The notes beneath the pieces are model-generated. The model worked only from the letters and a program-made list of their open reading frames with translations. It made no database searches and was not told where the DNA came from. This document shows positions 26,619-36,066 of a DNA stretch of 64,000 bases, one piece after another. Position 1 is the first letter of the stretch; each line of letters opens with the position of its first letter. Source of the DNA: AP-15 sp963814805. Its GTDB lineage: Bacteria > Pseudomonadota > Alphaproteobacteria > ATCC43930 > CGMCC-115725. The position numbers and the translations under genes are program-made. Location: the NCBI GenBank assembly GCA_963814805.1, contig CAWFER010000006.1, forward strand, positions 62,001 to 126,000, given 5' to 3'.

Positions 26619-26831
26619 ATGAAGGAGCTGTTGCGCACCAACGATGCCGTGCGCCTGTCCTTTCTGCAGGCGCTGCTCAAGGACTCGCGGATCGAAAGCC
26701 TGGTGCTGGACCAGCATACCAGCCTCGTCGAAGGCAGCATCGGCGCGATCCCGCGCCGCCTGATGGTGGCCGATCAGGATCTCGGCCGCGCCCGCGCGCT
26801 CCTAGCGGCGGCTGGCGAGGACGCCCGGTGA
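26619..26831 (+). CDS. DUF2007 putative signal-transducing protein
   Basis: A 70-residue protein reading MKELLRTNDAVRLSFLQALL, then LVLDQHTSLVEGSIGAIPRRLMVADQDLGRARALL. The conserved SLVEGSIGAIPRRLMV is the family core. An in-frame ATG at 26550 would add 23 unconserved basic residues, so 26619 is preferred, although neither has a strong ribosome site. It overlaps the methyltransferase start (GTGA). Function unknown. Confidence 0.8.
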   Translation: MKELLRTNDAVRLSFLQALLKDSRIESLVLDQHTSLVEGSIGAIPRRLMVADQDLGRARALLAAAGEDAR

Positions 26832-27586
26832 GCGAATTGGGCGCCGCGCAGCCGGCCTTTACCGAGGATCGCCTGCTCGGCGGCCGGGTCCGTCTGCGCC
26901 AGCCGAAGGATGGCTACCGGGTCGCGATCGATCCGATCTTTCTCGCCGCCGCGGTGCCGGCCGAGCCGCATCAGCTGGTGCTCGACGTCGGCTGCGGCGC
27001 CGGGGCGGCGATGCTGTGCGTGGCGGCGCGGGTGCCGCATGTGCGCGTCGTTGGGCTCGAAATGCAGCGCGATCTGGTCCGGCTGGCCGGCGACAACGCG
27101 ATCCTCAACGCCATGGAGGCCCGCGTCTCGGTCATGATCGGCGATCTGTTGCGGCCGCCGCCGCGACTGTCGCCCGGCGCCTTCGACCATGTCATGACCA
27201 ACCCGCCCTATCACCAGCCTGGCCGCGCCACGCCGGCGGCGAGCCCGGACAAGGCCCGCGCCACGATCGAAGGCGACGCCGATCTGTCCGCCTGGGTGCG
27301 GTTCTGCCTGGGCATGGTGCGACCAAAAGGCACGGTCACCTTTATCCACCGCGCCGATCGCATCGATGCGCTGATTGGCGAGATCGCCGGCCGCGCCGGT
27401 GAAGTCGTGATCTTTCCGCTATGGCCGGGCGAGGACCGGCCCGCCAGCCGCGTCCTGGTGCGCGCCCGCAAGCAGGTGGCCGCCCCGGCGAGGCTCGCCG
27501 CCGGGCTGGTGCTGCATCGGCCGGACGGGCGGCCGACCGATCGCGCCGAGGGGGTGCTGCGCGAGGGCCGGGGGATCGAGCTCTGA
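26828..27586 (+). CDS. tRNA1(Val) (adenine37-N6)-methyltransferase-like protein
   Basis: Class I methyltransferase of 252 residues. The DGYRVAIDPIFLAAAVP opening and VLDVGCGAGAAMLCVA motif I are typical, and the catalytic NPPY motif (TNPPYHQ) marks an N6-adenine or amino methylase of the TrmN6/YfiC type. The start is GTG at 26828, overlapping the DUF2007 stop. The tRNA target is inferred from family. Confidence 0.85.
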   Translation: MSELGAAQPAFTEDRLLGGRVRLRQPKDGYRVAIDPIFLAAAVPAEPHQLVLDVGCGAGAAMLCVAARVPHVRVVGLEMQRDLVRLAGDNAILNAMEARVSVMIGDLLRPPPRLSPGAFDHVMTNPPYHQPGRATPAASPDKARATIEGDADLSAWVRFCLGMVRPKGTVTFIHRADRIDALIGEIAGRAGEVVIFPLWPGEDRPASRVLVRARKQVAAPARLAAGLVLHRPDGRPTDRAEGVLREGRGIEL

Positions 27587-27644
27587 ACCGCGGCCTCGCC
27601 CGGTCCGGTGGCCGCGTCGGGCGCCACTTCCCATCTCTGCTCGG

Positions 27645-28487
27645 ATGAGCATTCGCGACCATCTCGATATCGAACGGCTGTGGCGGCGCGGCCCGGTCGT
27701 GCCGGTATTGCGCTTCGAGGGCGTAATCATGCCGCGGGCGCGGCGCAACGGCATCTCCTTGGCCAGCCATGGCAGGGCGATCGAACGGGCGTTCAATCTT
27801 CGCGGCGCGGTCGCCGTCGCCATCGTCGTCAATTCCCCCGGAGGCTCGCCGGTGCAGTCGGCGCTGCTCTACCGCCGCATCCGTCAGCTCGCCGACGAAA
27901 AGGCGATCCCGGTCGTCGCCTTCGCCGAGGATGTGGCGGCGTCGGGCGGCTATTGGCTGGCGCTCGCCGGCGACGAGATCTTTGTCGAGGAGACCTCGCT
28001 CGTCGGGTCGATCGGCGTGATCAGCGCCGGGTTCGGGCTCACCGAGTTGATCAAGCGGCTTGGCGTCGAGCGGCGCCTCTACACCGCCGGCGCCCACAAA
28101 TCGCTGCTCGACCCATTCCTGCCGGTGGACCCGGCCGATATCGAACGCCTGACCGGCTTACAGCAGGACATCCACCGGGCCTTCAAGGAGCATGTGCGCC
28201 GGCGTCGCGGCGGCAGGATCGACCAAGCCGACGAGAGCCTGTTCAACGGCGACGTGCTGACCGGGCATATGGCGGCCGAGCGCGGGCTGATCGACGGCAT
28301 CGGCGAATTGCGCGCGGTGATGCGCCAGCGCTACGGCGACAAGGTCAGGTTGCGCCCGGTCGCCACCGAGCGGCGCCGGCCGTTCTGGGCCCGCCTGCCG
28401 TTCGGCGCGGGCGATCCGCTGGCCGCGATCGGCGACGTCGCCGAGTGGATCGAAGCCCGCCTCATGTGGGGCCGGTACGGGCTATGA
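27645..28487 (+). CDS. S49-family peptidase (SppA-like)
   Basis: A 280-residue serine protease of the signal-peptide-peptidase A group, half-length type. The nucleophile is S100 in DVAASGGYW and the general base K152 in GAHKSLLDPF; IVVNSPGGSP forms the oxyanion region. No clear signal peptide or N-terminal membrane span is seen, unlike E. coli SppA, so it may be cytoplasmic or peripherally bound. Part of the conserved block leading to glyQS. Confidence 0.88.
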   Translation: MSIRDHLDIERLWRRGPVVPVLRFEGVIMPRARRNGISLASHGRAIERAFNLRGAVAVAIVVNSPGGSPVQSALLYRRIRQLADEKAIPVVAFAEDVAASGGYWLALAGDEIFVEETSLVGSIGVISAGFGLTELIKRLGVERRLYTAGAHKSLLDPFLPVDPADIERLTGLQQDIHRAFKEHVRRRRGGRIDQADESLFNGDVLTGHMAAERGLIDGIGELRAVMRQRYGDKVRLRPVATERRRPFWARLPFGAGDPLAAIGDVAEWIEARLMWGRYGL

Positions 28488-28555
28488 GGACGCCCGTCGC
28501 CGCCGGTCGCGAGCATTTCTTGACCCGGCTCAGGGCCACCCGGTAAACCTCGGCG

Positions 28556-28786
28556 ATGTTCGAGTTTCCCAAGCTCGTCGTCATCATCCTGGTTATGGCC
28601 GCGGTGTGGATCGGCTATCGCTGGCTGAACGGCCCGGCCCGCCAGGCCCCGCATCGCCGCGGGCCGCGGCCGCGCCCGCGCCAGGCGATCGAGGCCGAGG
28701 ATCTGGTGGCGTGCGGCGCGTGCGGCGCCTATGTCGCGGCGCAGGCGCCCGGCTGCGGCCGGCCGGACTGTCCGCGGCCGCGCTAA
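28556..28786 (+). CDS. Small membrane-anchored protein with a Cys-rich tail
   Basis: A 76-residue protein. Residues 5-24 form one membrane span (VVIILVMAAVWIGY), followed by a basic Pro/Arg-rich linker and a C-terminal CxxC...C...C set (ACGACGAYVAAQAPGCGRPDCP) that resembles a small zinc knuckle. It resembles short proteins encoded near glyQ in other alphaproteobacteria. Function unknown. Confidence 0.7.
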   Translation: MFEFPKLVVIILVMAAVWIGYRWLNGPARQAPHRRGPRPRPRQAIEAEDLVACGACGAYVAAQAPGCGRPDCPRPR

Positions 28787-28810
28787 GCACGGCACGCCGA
28801 GGCCGGGCCG

Positions 28811-29686
28811 GTGAGCTTTCAATCGGTGATCTTCCGCGCTGCAGAATTATTGGGCGCCCAGGGCTGCGTCATACTGCAGCCCTATGATGTCGAGGTCGGC
28901 GCCGGCACCTTTCATCCGGCGACGGCGCTGCGCGCGCTCGGCCCCGAGCCGTGGCGGGCGGCCTATGTCCAACCCTCGCGCCGCCCGACCGACGGGCGTT
29001 ATGGCGAGAACCCAAACCGCCTGCAGCAATATTATCAGCTCCAGGTGATCCTGAAGCCGGCGCCGCGCGACAGCCAGCAGCTTTATCTCGCCAGCCTCGC
29101 GGCGATCGGCATCGACGCCCGCCGGCACGACATCCGCTTTGTCGAGGATGATTGGGAGAGCCCGACCCTCGGCGCCTGGGGGCTCGGCTGGGAGGTCTGG
29201 CTCGACGGCATGGAGGTCAGCCAGTTCACCTACTTCCAGCAGGTCGGCGGCATCGAATGCGACCCGGTCTCGACCGAATTGACCTATGGCCTTGAACGGC
29301 TGGCGATGTATGTCGAAGGCGTGGAGAGCGTTTTCGACCTCGATTACAACGGCGTCGCCGGATCGGGCCGGGTCACCTATGGCGACGTGTTCAAGCGCTC
29401 CGAGCGGGAATTTTCGGCCTATAATTTCGAGATCGCCGACACCGCGATGCTGGTGCGGCATTTCGTCGACGCCGAGCGGGAGTGCAGCGCCGTGCTTGCC
29501 AAGGGTGCAGATGGGCGCGGCCTAGCCCTGCCGGCCTATGACCAGTGCCTGAAGGCGAGCCATCTGTTCAATCTGCTCGATGCGCGCGGCGCGATCAGCG
29601 TCACCGAACGCGCCGCCTACATCCTGCGCGTCCGCGCGCTAGCCAAGGATTGCTGCGAGGCTTGGCTCGCCGGAACGGCAGGCTGA
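28811..29686 (+). CDS. glyQ: Glycine-tRNA ligase alpha subunit
   Basis: A 291-residue catalytic subunit of the alpha2beta2 glycyl-tRNA synthetase. Class II motifs are visible: AAYVQPSRRPTDGRYGENPN (motif 2), FTYFQQVGGIEC and ELTYGLERLAMY (motif 3). The start is GTG at 28811. It ends one base before glyS, so the subunits are coupled. Confidence 0.96.
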   Translation: MSFQSVIFRAAELLGAQGCVILQPYDVEVGAGTFHPATALRALGPEPWRAAYVQPSRRPTDGRYGENPNRLQQYYQLQVILKPAPRDSQQLYLASLAAIGIDARRHDIRFVEDDWESPTLGAWGLGWEVWLDGMEVSQFTYFQQVGGIECDPVSTELTYGLERLAMYVEGVESVFDLDYNGVAGSGRVTYGDVFKRSEREFSAYNFEIADTAMLVRHFVDAERECSAVLAKGADGRGLALPAYDQCLKASHLFNLLDARGAISVTERAAYILRVRALAKDCCEAWLAGTAG

Positions 29687-29687
29687 G

Positions 29688-31867
29688 ATGGGCGAACTAC
29701 TGCTCGAACTCCTGTCGGAGGAAATCCCGGCGCGGATGCAGCGCCGGGCGATCGAGGATCTCAAAGGTCTGGTGCGCGACAAGCTCGCCGCGGCCGAGAT
29801 CCCGGCCTCGGAGCTGGCGCTTATATGTGACGCCGCGCCGGCTCGCGATCATCGCCGAGGGCATTCCGGCGACCCAGCCCGACCGCAGCGAGGAACGCCG
29901 CGGGCCGCGGGTCGGCGCGCCGCAACCGGCGATCGAGGGCTTTCTGCGCTCGGCCGGGCTCGGCTCGATCGAGGACTGCGAGATCCGCGACACCGGCCGC
30001 GGCGAATTCTATTTCGCCGTGGTCAAGCGCTCCGGCCGACCCTCGGCCGAGGTATTGCCCGAGCTGATCAAGGCGGCGATCGTCGAGTTGCCCTGGCCGA
30101 AATCGATGCGCTGGCCGGGCGTCGCCGCTGCGCTGGGTGCGGCCGCTGACCTCGATCGTCTGCCTCTATGACGGCGAGGTATTGCCGCTGGCGCTCGACG
30201 GCGTGCCGGTCGGCCGCACCACACGGGGCCATCGCTTTCGTGGCTCCGGGCGAGATCTGCGTCGCCGATGCCGCCGAATACGCCGAAAAGCTCGAACAGG
30301 CATACGTCATCCTCGACCAGGATCGCCGCAAGGACATGATCCGGTCCGACCTCGACCGGCGGGCGGCGGAGCTGGGGGTCGCGGTCAAACCCGATCCCGG
30401 CCTGCTCGACGAGGTGACCGGCCTTTCCGAATTCCCGGTCGTGCTGGCAGGCGCGATCGACTCCGAGTTCGTGCCGACCATTGCCCGACGGGCTTGCCGC
30501 CTGAAGTCCTGCAGACCGCGATGCGCACGCACCAGAAATATTTTTCCTGCGTGCATGGCGATGGCCGGCCGGCGCCGCATTTTCTGTTCGTCGCCAACAA
30601 TCTCGCCGAGGATGGCGGCAAGGCGATTATCGCCGGCAACGAGCGGGTGCTGCGCGCCCGCCTCGCCGACGCCCGCTTCTTCTGGGACCAGGACCGCAAG
30701 ATCCGCCTCGAAGACCGCGTCGAGGCGCTGAAAGGCCGCGTCTACCACGCGAAGCTCAGCGTTTACGACAAGGTCAGCGCGTAGAGCAGCTCGCGGATTT
30801 TCTCGCCGAGAATATCCGCTTTCCTGACTGACCTTGCTGCCCCGGATTCCCGTTTGCGCGGGAATGACAAAAGGGATTTGCGCCGATTGGCCGGGCGGGC
30901 GGCGCATCTCGCGAAAGCCGATCTGTCGACCGGAATGGTCGGCGAGTTCCCCGAGCTGCAGGGTATGATGGGCCGTTACTATGCGCGCCATGATGGCGAG
31001 GCGGATGCGGTCGCCGAGGCAATCGCCGATCATTACAAGCCGCTTGGACCCAGCGATGATTGTCCGACCAAGCCCGTAAGCATGGTCACCGCGCTCGCCG
31101 ACAAGATCGACACGCTGGTCGCATTCTTCGCCATTGCCGAAAAGCCGACAGGATCCAGAGACCCGTTCGCGCTGCGGCGAGCGGCTCAGGGCGTGATTCG
31201 AATCATTCTCGAAAACCGGCTCCGCGTGCCGCTGGCGGAGGCGTTTGCTCGAGCCAGAAGCGGACCGGGTATCCCTGCGGCAGTCGATCTGAGCGAAATA
31301 CAGGTCGTTGTCGACGAACTCCTCACTTTCGTCACCGACCGGCTTAAGGTTCATCTGCGCGACCAGGGGGTGCGCCATGACCTGATCGCCGCGGCCTTTG
31401 CCCGGCTCGGCGTGTCGGCTGTTCCATACACTGGCGGGTATGAGGACGACCTCGTCCGGCTTCTCGCTCGCGTTCGCGCGCTCGAGGCATTTCTTGGCTC
31501 AGAGGACGGCGCTAGCCTACTTGTTGCTTATCGCCGAGCTAGTAACATCGTCACGATCGAAGATCGGAAGGACGGATTCTTCCGAAGAACAGATGCAGAA
31601 TTTTCCCTCCTGAAACAACCAGAGGAGAAGGCGCTTGCCCTCGCCCTCGACAGAGTTAGGGAACGGGCAAGCAAATTTTTCGCCGGAGAGAAGTTCGAAG
31701 AGACAATGGCTGAGTTGGCGCGACTGCGGCGGCCGGTTGATGAATTTTTTGCTAGCGTCACCGTTAATACCGAGGAGCCGAAATTGCGCGAGAACCGGTT
31801 GCGGCTGTTGTCCGCGATTCGTGCGACGATGAACCAGGTCGCCGATTTCTCGCTGATCGAAGGGTGA
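29688..31867 (+). pseudogene. glyS: Glycine-tRNA ligase beta subunit, frame broken several times
   Basis: All of GlyS is recognisable, from LLLELLSEEIPARMQRRA (29688) to MNQVADFSLIEG (31867), but the frame shifts near 29826, 30119, 30236, 30480 and 30779, and a TAG falls at 30782-30784. Single-base changes restore YVTPRRLAII, SPLRWVRPL, TTRGHRFVAPGE and LPPEVLQTAMRTHQKYF. Around 30823-30875 a palindromic repeat interrupts the segment between LADFLAENI and RRLAGRAAHLAKADL. From about 31080 to 31790 GC falls well below that of the 5' half. As glyQ needs glyS, the shifts are likely sequence errors; the repeat and the composition change look real. Confidence 0.85.
30839..30870. repeat. Dispersed palindromic repeat inside glyS
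   Basis: Stem ATTCCCG (30846-30852), loop TTTGCG, stem CGGGAAT (30859-30865), flanked by CCCGG and GAC. This is the very common proteobacterial hairpin whose translations read as PDSRLRGND on one strand and FVIPAQTGI on the other. It sits within the coding sequence of glyS, where the family has no matching residues. Confidence 0.75.
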
Positions 31868-31874
31868 GCGGCCG

Positions 31875-34556
31875 ATGACGAAATGGGTCTATCGGTTTGG
31901 CGGCGGCCGGGCCGAGGGCGGCGCTGGGATGCGCGACCTGCTCGGCGGCAAGGGCGCCGGCTTGGCCGAGATGAGCGATCTCGGGCTGCCGGTGCCGCCC
32001 GGCTTTACGATCACGACCGAGGTGTGCACCTGGTTCTACGCCAACGGCAAAACCTATCCCTCTGATCTCGAAGCCCAGGTCGCCGCCGGCCTCGCCGCGG
32101 TCGAGCGGGCGCTCGGCGCGCGCTTTGGCGATGCCGACAACCCGCTCTTGGTTTCGGTCCGCTCCGGCGCGCGGGTGTCGATGCCAGGGATGATGGACAC
32201 CGTGCTCAATCTGGGGCTCAACGACCGGGCGGTCGAGGGCTTGGCCGGCAACAGCGAGGACGAGCGCTTTGCCTATGACAGCTATCGCCGCTTCATCCAG
32301 ATGTATGGCCAGGTCGTGCTCGGCATCGAGCACCATCATTTCGAGGAGCTCATAGAAACCTACAAGCTCGAAAGCGGGCAGACGCTCGACACCGATCTCT
32401 CCGCCGAGGATTGGAAGATCGTCGTCGCCGGGTTCAAGGATGTGGTCGAAGAAGAAACCGGCCAGCCGTTTCCGCAGCAGCCGCAGGACCAGCTGTGGGG
32501 CGCCATCGGCGCGGTTTTCGGATCGTGGATGAACCCGCGGGCGGTGACCTATCGCCGGCTGCACGACATCCCGGCCGATTGGGGCACCGCGGTCAATGTC
32601 CAGGCGATGGTGTTCGGCAATATGGGCGCCGATTGCGCAACCGGCGTCGCCTTCACCCGCAACCCGTCGACCGGGGCGGACGAGTTTTATGGCGAGTTTC
32701 TGGCCAACGCGCAGGGCGAGGATGTCGTCGCCGGCATCCGCACCCCACAGCACCTGACGGTCGCCGGAAAAGAAGCGAACAATTCGGCGCTGCCGGCCAT
32801 GGAAGAGGTCATGCCCGAGGTGCTGGGCGAGCTCTATCGGGTGCGCCGGGTGCTTGAAGACCATTACCGCGACATGCAGGACATCGAGTTCACGGTGCAG
32901 CGCGGCAAATTGTGGATGTTGCAGACGCGCTCCGGCAAGCGCACTGCCCCGGCGGCGCTGAAGATCGCGGTGTCCTTGGTCGAGGCAGGGGTGATCGACC
33001 GCGCCGAGGCGATCCGCCGGATCGAGCCGAATTCGCTCGACCAGCTGCTGCACCCGACGCTCGACCCCAGGGCCAAAACCACGATCCTGACCCGCGGCCT
33101 GCCGGCTTCGCCGGGGGCGGCTTCCGGCAAGGTCGTGTTTTCGGCCGAGGAGGCCGAATCGCTCGCGGCGCGCGGCGAAGCGGCGATCCTGGTGCGGATC
33201 GAGACCAGCCCCGAGGACATCCACGGGATGCATGCGGCCAAGGGGATTCTGACGACCCGCGGCGGCATGACCAGCCACGCCGCGGTGGTCGCGCGCGGCA
33301 TGGGGCGGCCCTGCGTCGCCGGCGCCGGCGATTTGCGCGTCGATTATGCGGGGCGCACCTTGTCGGCGCGCAACATCCTGGTCAAAGCCGGTGAGATCGT
33401 CACCATCGACGGCTCGACCGGCGAGGTCATGATCGGCGAGGTGCCGACGGTCCAGCCCGAGCTGTCGGGTGATTTCGCCACCCTGATGGGCTGGGCCGAC
33501 GCGATCCGCGGGATGAAGGTGCGCGCCAACGCCGAGACGGCGCTCGACGCCCGCACCGCCCGCCGCTTTGGCGCCGAGGGGATCGGGCTGTCGCGCACCG
33601 AGCATATGTTCTTCGAGGTCGACCGGATCGGCCCGATCCGCCGGGTGATCATGGCCGACGACGAAAAAGGGCGGCGCGCCGGGCTCGCCGAGTTGCTGCC
33701 GATGCAGCGCGCGGACTTCGCCGAGATCTTTCGCATCATGAAGGGGCTGCCGGTGACGATCCGGCTGCTCGACCCGCCGTTTCACGAATTCCTGCCCAAG
33801 ACCGACGCCGAATTCGATGAAATGGCGCGGCTGACCGGCCGCGACGTCGCCCAGATCCGCCAGCGGGCGCTCGCCCTGCACGAATCGAACCCGATGCTCG
33901 GCCATCGCGGCTGCCGCCTCGGCATCACCTATCCCGAAATCTACGAGATGCAGGCGACCGCAATCTTCGAAGCGGCGGCGATGGTGACCAAAGAGCTGGG
34001 CCAAGGCGTCGAACCCGAAATCATGGTGCCGCTGATCTCGACCAGGAAGGAGTTTGACATCCTGAAGGCATTGATCGACCAGGTCGGCAAAACCGTCATG
34101 GAGCGGGCCGGGGTCGACGTGCCCTATCTGGTCGGCACGATGATCGAGCTGCCGCGCGCCGCCCTGCGCGCCGCCGACATCGCCGAGACCGCCGAATTTT
34201 TCAGCTTTGGCACCAATGATCTGACGCAGACCGTGTACGGGCTGTCGCGCGACAATTCGGCGAGCTTTCTCGGCGTCTATCAGCGCCTCGGCATCATCGA
34301 GCACGACCCGTTCGTCACCCTCGACACCGAAGGGGTGGGCGAACTCGTGCGCATTGCCGCCGAACGCGGCCGCAGCGCCCGGCCCGGCTTGAAGCTCGGC
34401 ATCTGCGGCGAGCATGGCGGCGACCCCGCCTCGATCCGCTTTTGCCAGGCGGTCGGGCTCGATTACGTTTCCTGTTCGCCGTACCGGGTGCCGATCGCCC
34501 GCCTCGCCGCGGCCCAGGCGGCGCTTGCCGGCGAGCGCCGGGACGCGACGGCTTGA
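31875..34556 (+). CDS. ppdK: Pyruvate, phosphate dikinase
   Basis: A 893-residue enzyme interconverting pyruvate, ATP and Pi with PEP, AMP and PPi. Domains in order: ATP-grasp (residues 1-340, LLGGKGAGLAEM), swivelling phosphohistidine domain (H468 in GGMTSHAAVVARGMG) and PEP/pyruvate TIM barrel (510-893) with the catalytic C844 in GICGEHGGDP. The length matches the family. It is seven bases downstream of glyS, the usual alphaproteobacterial order. Confidence 0.97.
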   Translation: MTKWVYRFGGGRAEGGAGMRDLLGGKGAGLAEMSDLGLPVPPGFTITTEVCTWFYANGKTYPSDLEAQVAAGLAAVERALGARFGDADNPLLVSVRSGARVSMPGMMDTVLNLGLNDRAVEGLAGNSEDERFAYDSYRRFIQMYGQVVLGIEHHHFEELIETYKLESGQTLDTDLSAEDWKIVVAGFKDVVEEETGQPFPQQPQDQLWGAIGAVFGSWMNPRAVTYRRLHDIPADWGTAVNVQAMVFGNMGADCATGVAFTRNPSTGADEFYGEFLANAQGEDVVAGIRTPQHLTVAGKEANNSALPAMEEVMPEVLGELYRVRRVLEDHYRDMQDIEFTVQRGKLWMLQTRSGKRTAPAALKIAVSLVEAGVIDRAEAIRRIEPNSLDQLLHPTLDPRAKTTILTRGLPASPGAASGKVVFSAEEAESLAARGEAAILVRIETSPEDIHGMHAAKGILTTRGGMTSHAAVVARGMGRPCVAGAGDLRVDYAGRTLSARNILVKAGEIVTIDGSTGEVMIGEVPTVQPELSGDFATLMGWADAIRGMKVRANAETALDARTARRFGAEGIGLSRTEHMFFEVDRIGPIRRVIMADDEKGRRAGLAELLPMQRADFAEIFRIMKGLPVTIRLLDPPFHEFLPKTDAEFDEMARLTGRDVAQIRQRALALHESNPMLGHRGCRLGITYPEIYEMQATAIFEAAAMVTKELGQGVEPEIMVPLISTRKEFDILKALIDQVGKTVMERAGVDVPYLVGTMIELPRAALRAADIAETAEFFSFGTNDLTQTVYGLSRDNSASFLGVYQRLGIIEHDPFVTLDTEGVGELVRIAAERGRSARPGLKLGICGEHGGDPASIRFCQAVGLDYVSCSPYRVPIARLAAAQAALAGERRDATA

Positions 34557-34971
34557 CCGCGCCGGCGCGCAGCCTGCTGCCGCCGCTATCGGGTTTGCTA
34601 ATAACCTTCGCCATGGCCGCCTCGGCGGCGCAATCGGGGCCGGCGCAGTTGCTGCCGCTGCCCGAATATGGCAGCGCGTCCGACGCGCCGATCCGTTGCC
34701 GCCGCCGACCAATCCGGGCTATGCCGCAGCCCCGCCGAGCGGCCTGTCGCCGCTGCTGAGCGAGCCCGGCCCGGTCTATCAATTGCCGTCGCCGGGGAGC
34801 CCCGCTTACCCGCCGCCGCAGCTTCCGGGGCCGGTCGATCAGCAGAAAATGCAGGCCTACCGCAACAATTTGTATGGCTCTCAGTGGCAGCTCCAGCAGC
34901 AGGGCGTCAGTCCCGACAGCGAACGCAGCCGAGAGATCCAACAACAGCTGAACCAGCCCGATCCGCAATAA
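34553..34971 (+). CDS. Putative secreted Pro/Gln-rich protein, one frameshift
   Basis: Begins at TTG 34553 in a TTGA overlap with the ppdK stop. The first 30 residues form a signal peptide (RSLLPPLSGLLITFAMAASAAQ). Near 34672 the frame must change (one base missing) to reach ADPLPPPTNPGYAA, then LPSPGSPAYPPPQLPGPVDQ and a Gln-rich end (SQWQLQQQGVSPDSERS, QQQLNQPDPQ). About 139 residues when joined. No family recognised; probably periplasmic or outer-membrane associated. Confidence 0.5.
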
Positions 34972-35068
34972 TCCGGCTCCAAATCCGGTGGCGCCCGGCT
35001 GCAACCTCGTCCGCCCGCTGATCGAGGCATCCCGAGGAGGGCTTTGAGCCAGCGAGAATTTCTTCGGG

Positions 35069-35969
35069 GAAACGCATCCAGTTCGGCGCGGACGGGACGA
35101 TCGCGGCGCGCCGGCCATCAATGGTTCGCTTCCGAGCAAGGCGTCGATCCGCAGCAAGGCCAGACCGCAGCCGGCGCGGCTCGATCGCATCTCGCCGACT
35201 TCGCGGCCGTTGGCGGTGACGATCGTTCCCGGTTCGGGCATCGGGCCGTCGATCGCGACCGGCGCCAGGCGGCGCTTGACAAGACCGCGATATTTGGTCC
35301 TGGCGGTCAATTCCTGGCCGATATAGCAGCCCTTGCTCCAGTCGACGCCATTCAATTCGTCGAACCCGGCTTCGAGCAGGATCGATTTCTCCGGCAGCAG
35401 GTCGCGGCTGCCGTCCGGAACCCCGAGGCCGAGCCGCAGATGGTCGTAGGCTGCGCGCCGGCTTCGGTCAGACCAGCCTGAACCAGCGCCGATCGCGCGC
35501 TCTCGCGCGGCAGGATGCAGCGCGCGCCGAGCGCCGCCAGCCGCGGATCGGCAAGGGCGATGCCGCCGGCAAAAGCCCGGGCTGTTCCGGGCTCGCCGTC
35601 GAGGCCCAGGGCGGCGAAGGCGCCGTCGCCAAAGACCGCGGCCACGGCAAGGTCGGGTCGCTCCTCCAGCGCCACCTTGGCGCGCAGCCGGTAGATCGAC
35701 AGCCGCCGTTTGAGATCGGCCAGGCGCCGGGCCTCGGCGTCGAGCAGAATCGTCGCGCCGGCCGCGGCGGTGACCCCGGCGGCCTCGATCATGATAAAGT
35801 CGTGCAGGTATTTTCCCTGCGCCGTCAGCAACGCCGCATAGCGCGCCTGATCGGGGCCTACCTTGTCGACATCGCTGGAAACGAGGCCCTGCAGAAAGGC
35901 GCGCCGGTCGGGCCCGCTGACGGCGAGGACGCCACGGTCGTCGAGCAGCGTAAAACTAGCGTCGGCCAT
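35069..35969 (-). pseudogene. ygfZ: Folate-binding Fe-S cluster repair protein YgfZ, frame broken
   Basis: COG0354 protein acting in maintenance of Fe-S enzymes. From ATG 35969: FTLLDDRGVLAVSGPDRRAFLQGL, then QGKYLHDFIM. One missing base near 35460 separates TEA from RRAAYDHLRLGLG and the signature GVDWSKGCYIGQELTARTKYRG, with its conserved KGCYxGQE cysteine. A second missing base near 35120 would restore AIVPSAPNWMRF, the usual C-terminus; no stop codon follows in that frame, so the 3' end is uncertain. Transcribed divergently from the glycosyltransferase cluster, 97 bases apart. Confidence 0.8.
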
Positions 35970-36066
35970 GGCTGTGCAGATTGGTTGCGGCAGATTAGAC
36001 GTAGGCGAGGCTAGGCGGCTTGGCAAGCTGCTGGGTTGGGGATATGAGGTGAGCCGGATCGGCAAG

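Noticed and set aside
29545..30171. Separate small genes within glyS
   Set aside because: Each open piece is a segment of GlyS in a different frame and aligns end to end with the family.
31764..34712. A 982-codon open frame on the minus strand
   Set aside because: It lies antisense to ppdK, whose protein is complete and conserved; long antisense frames are expected at this GC content.
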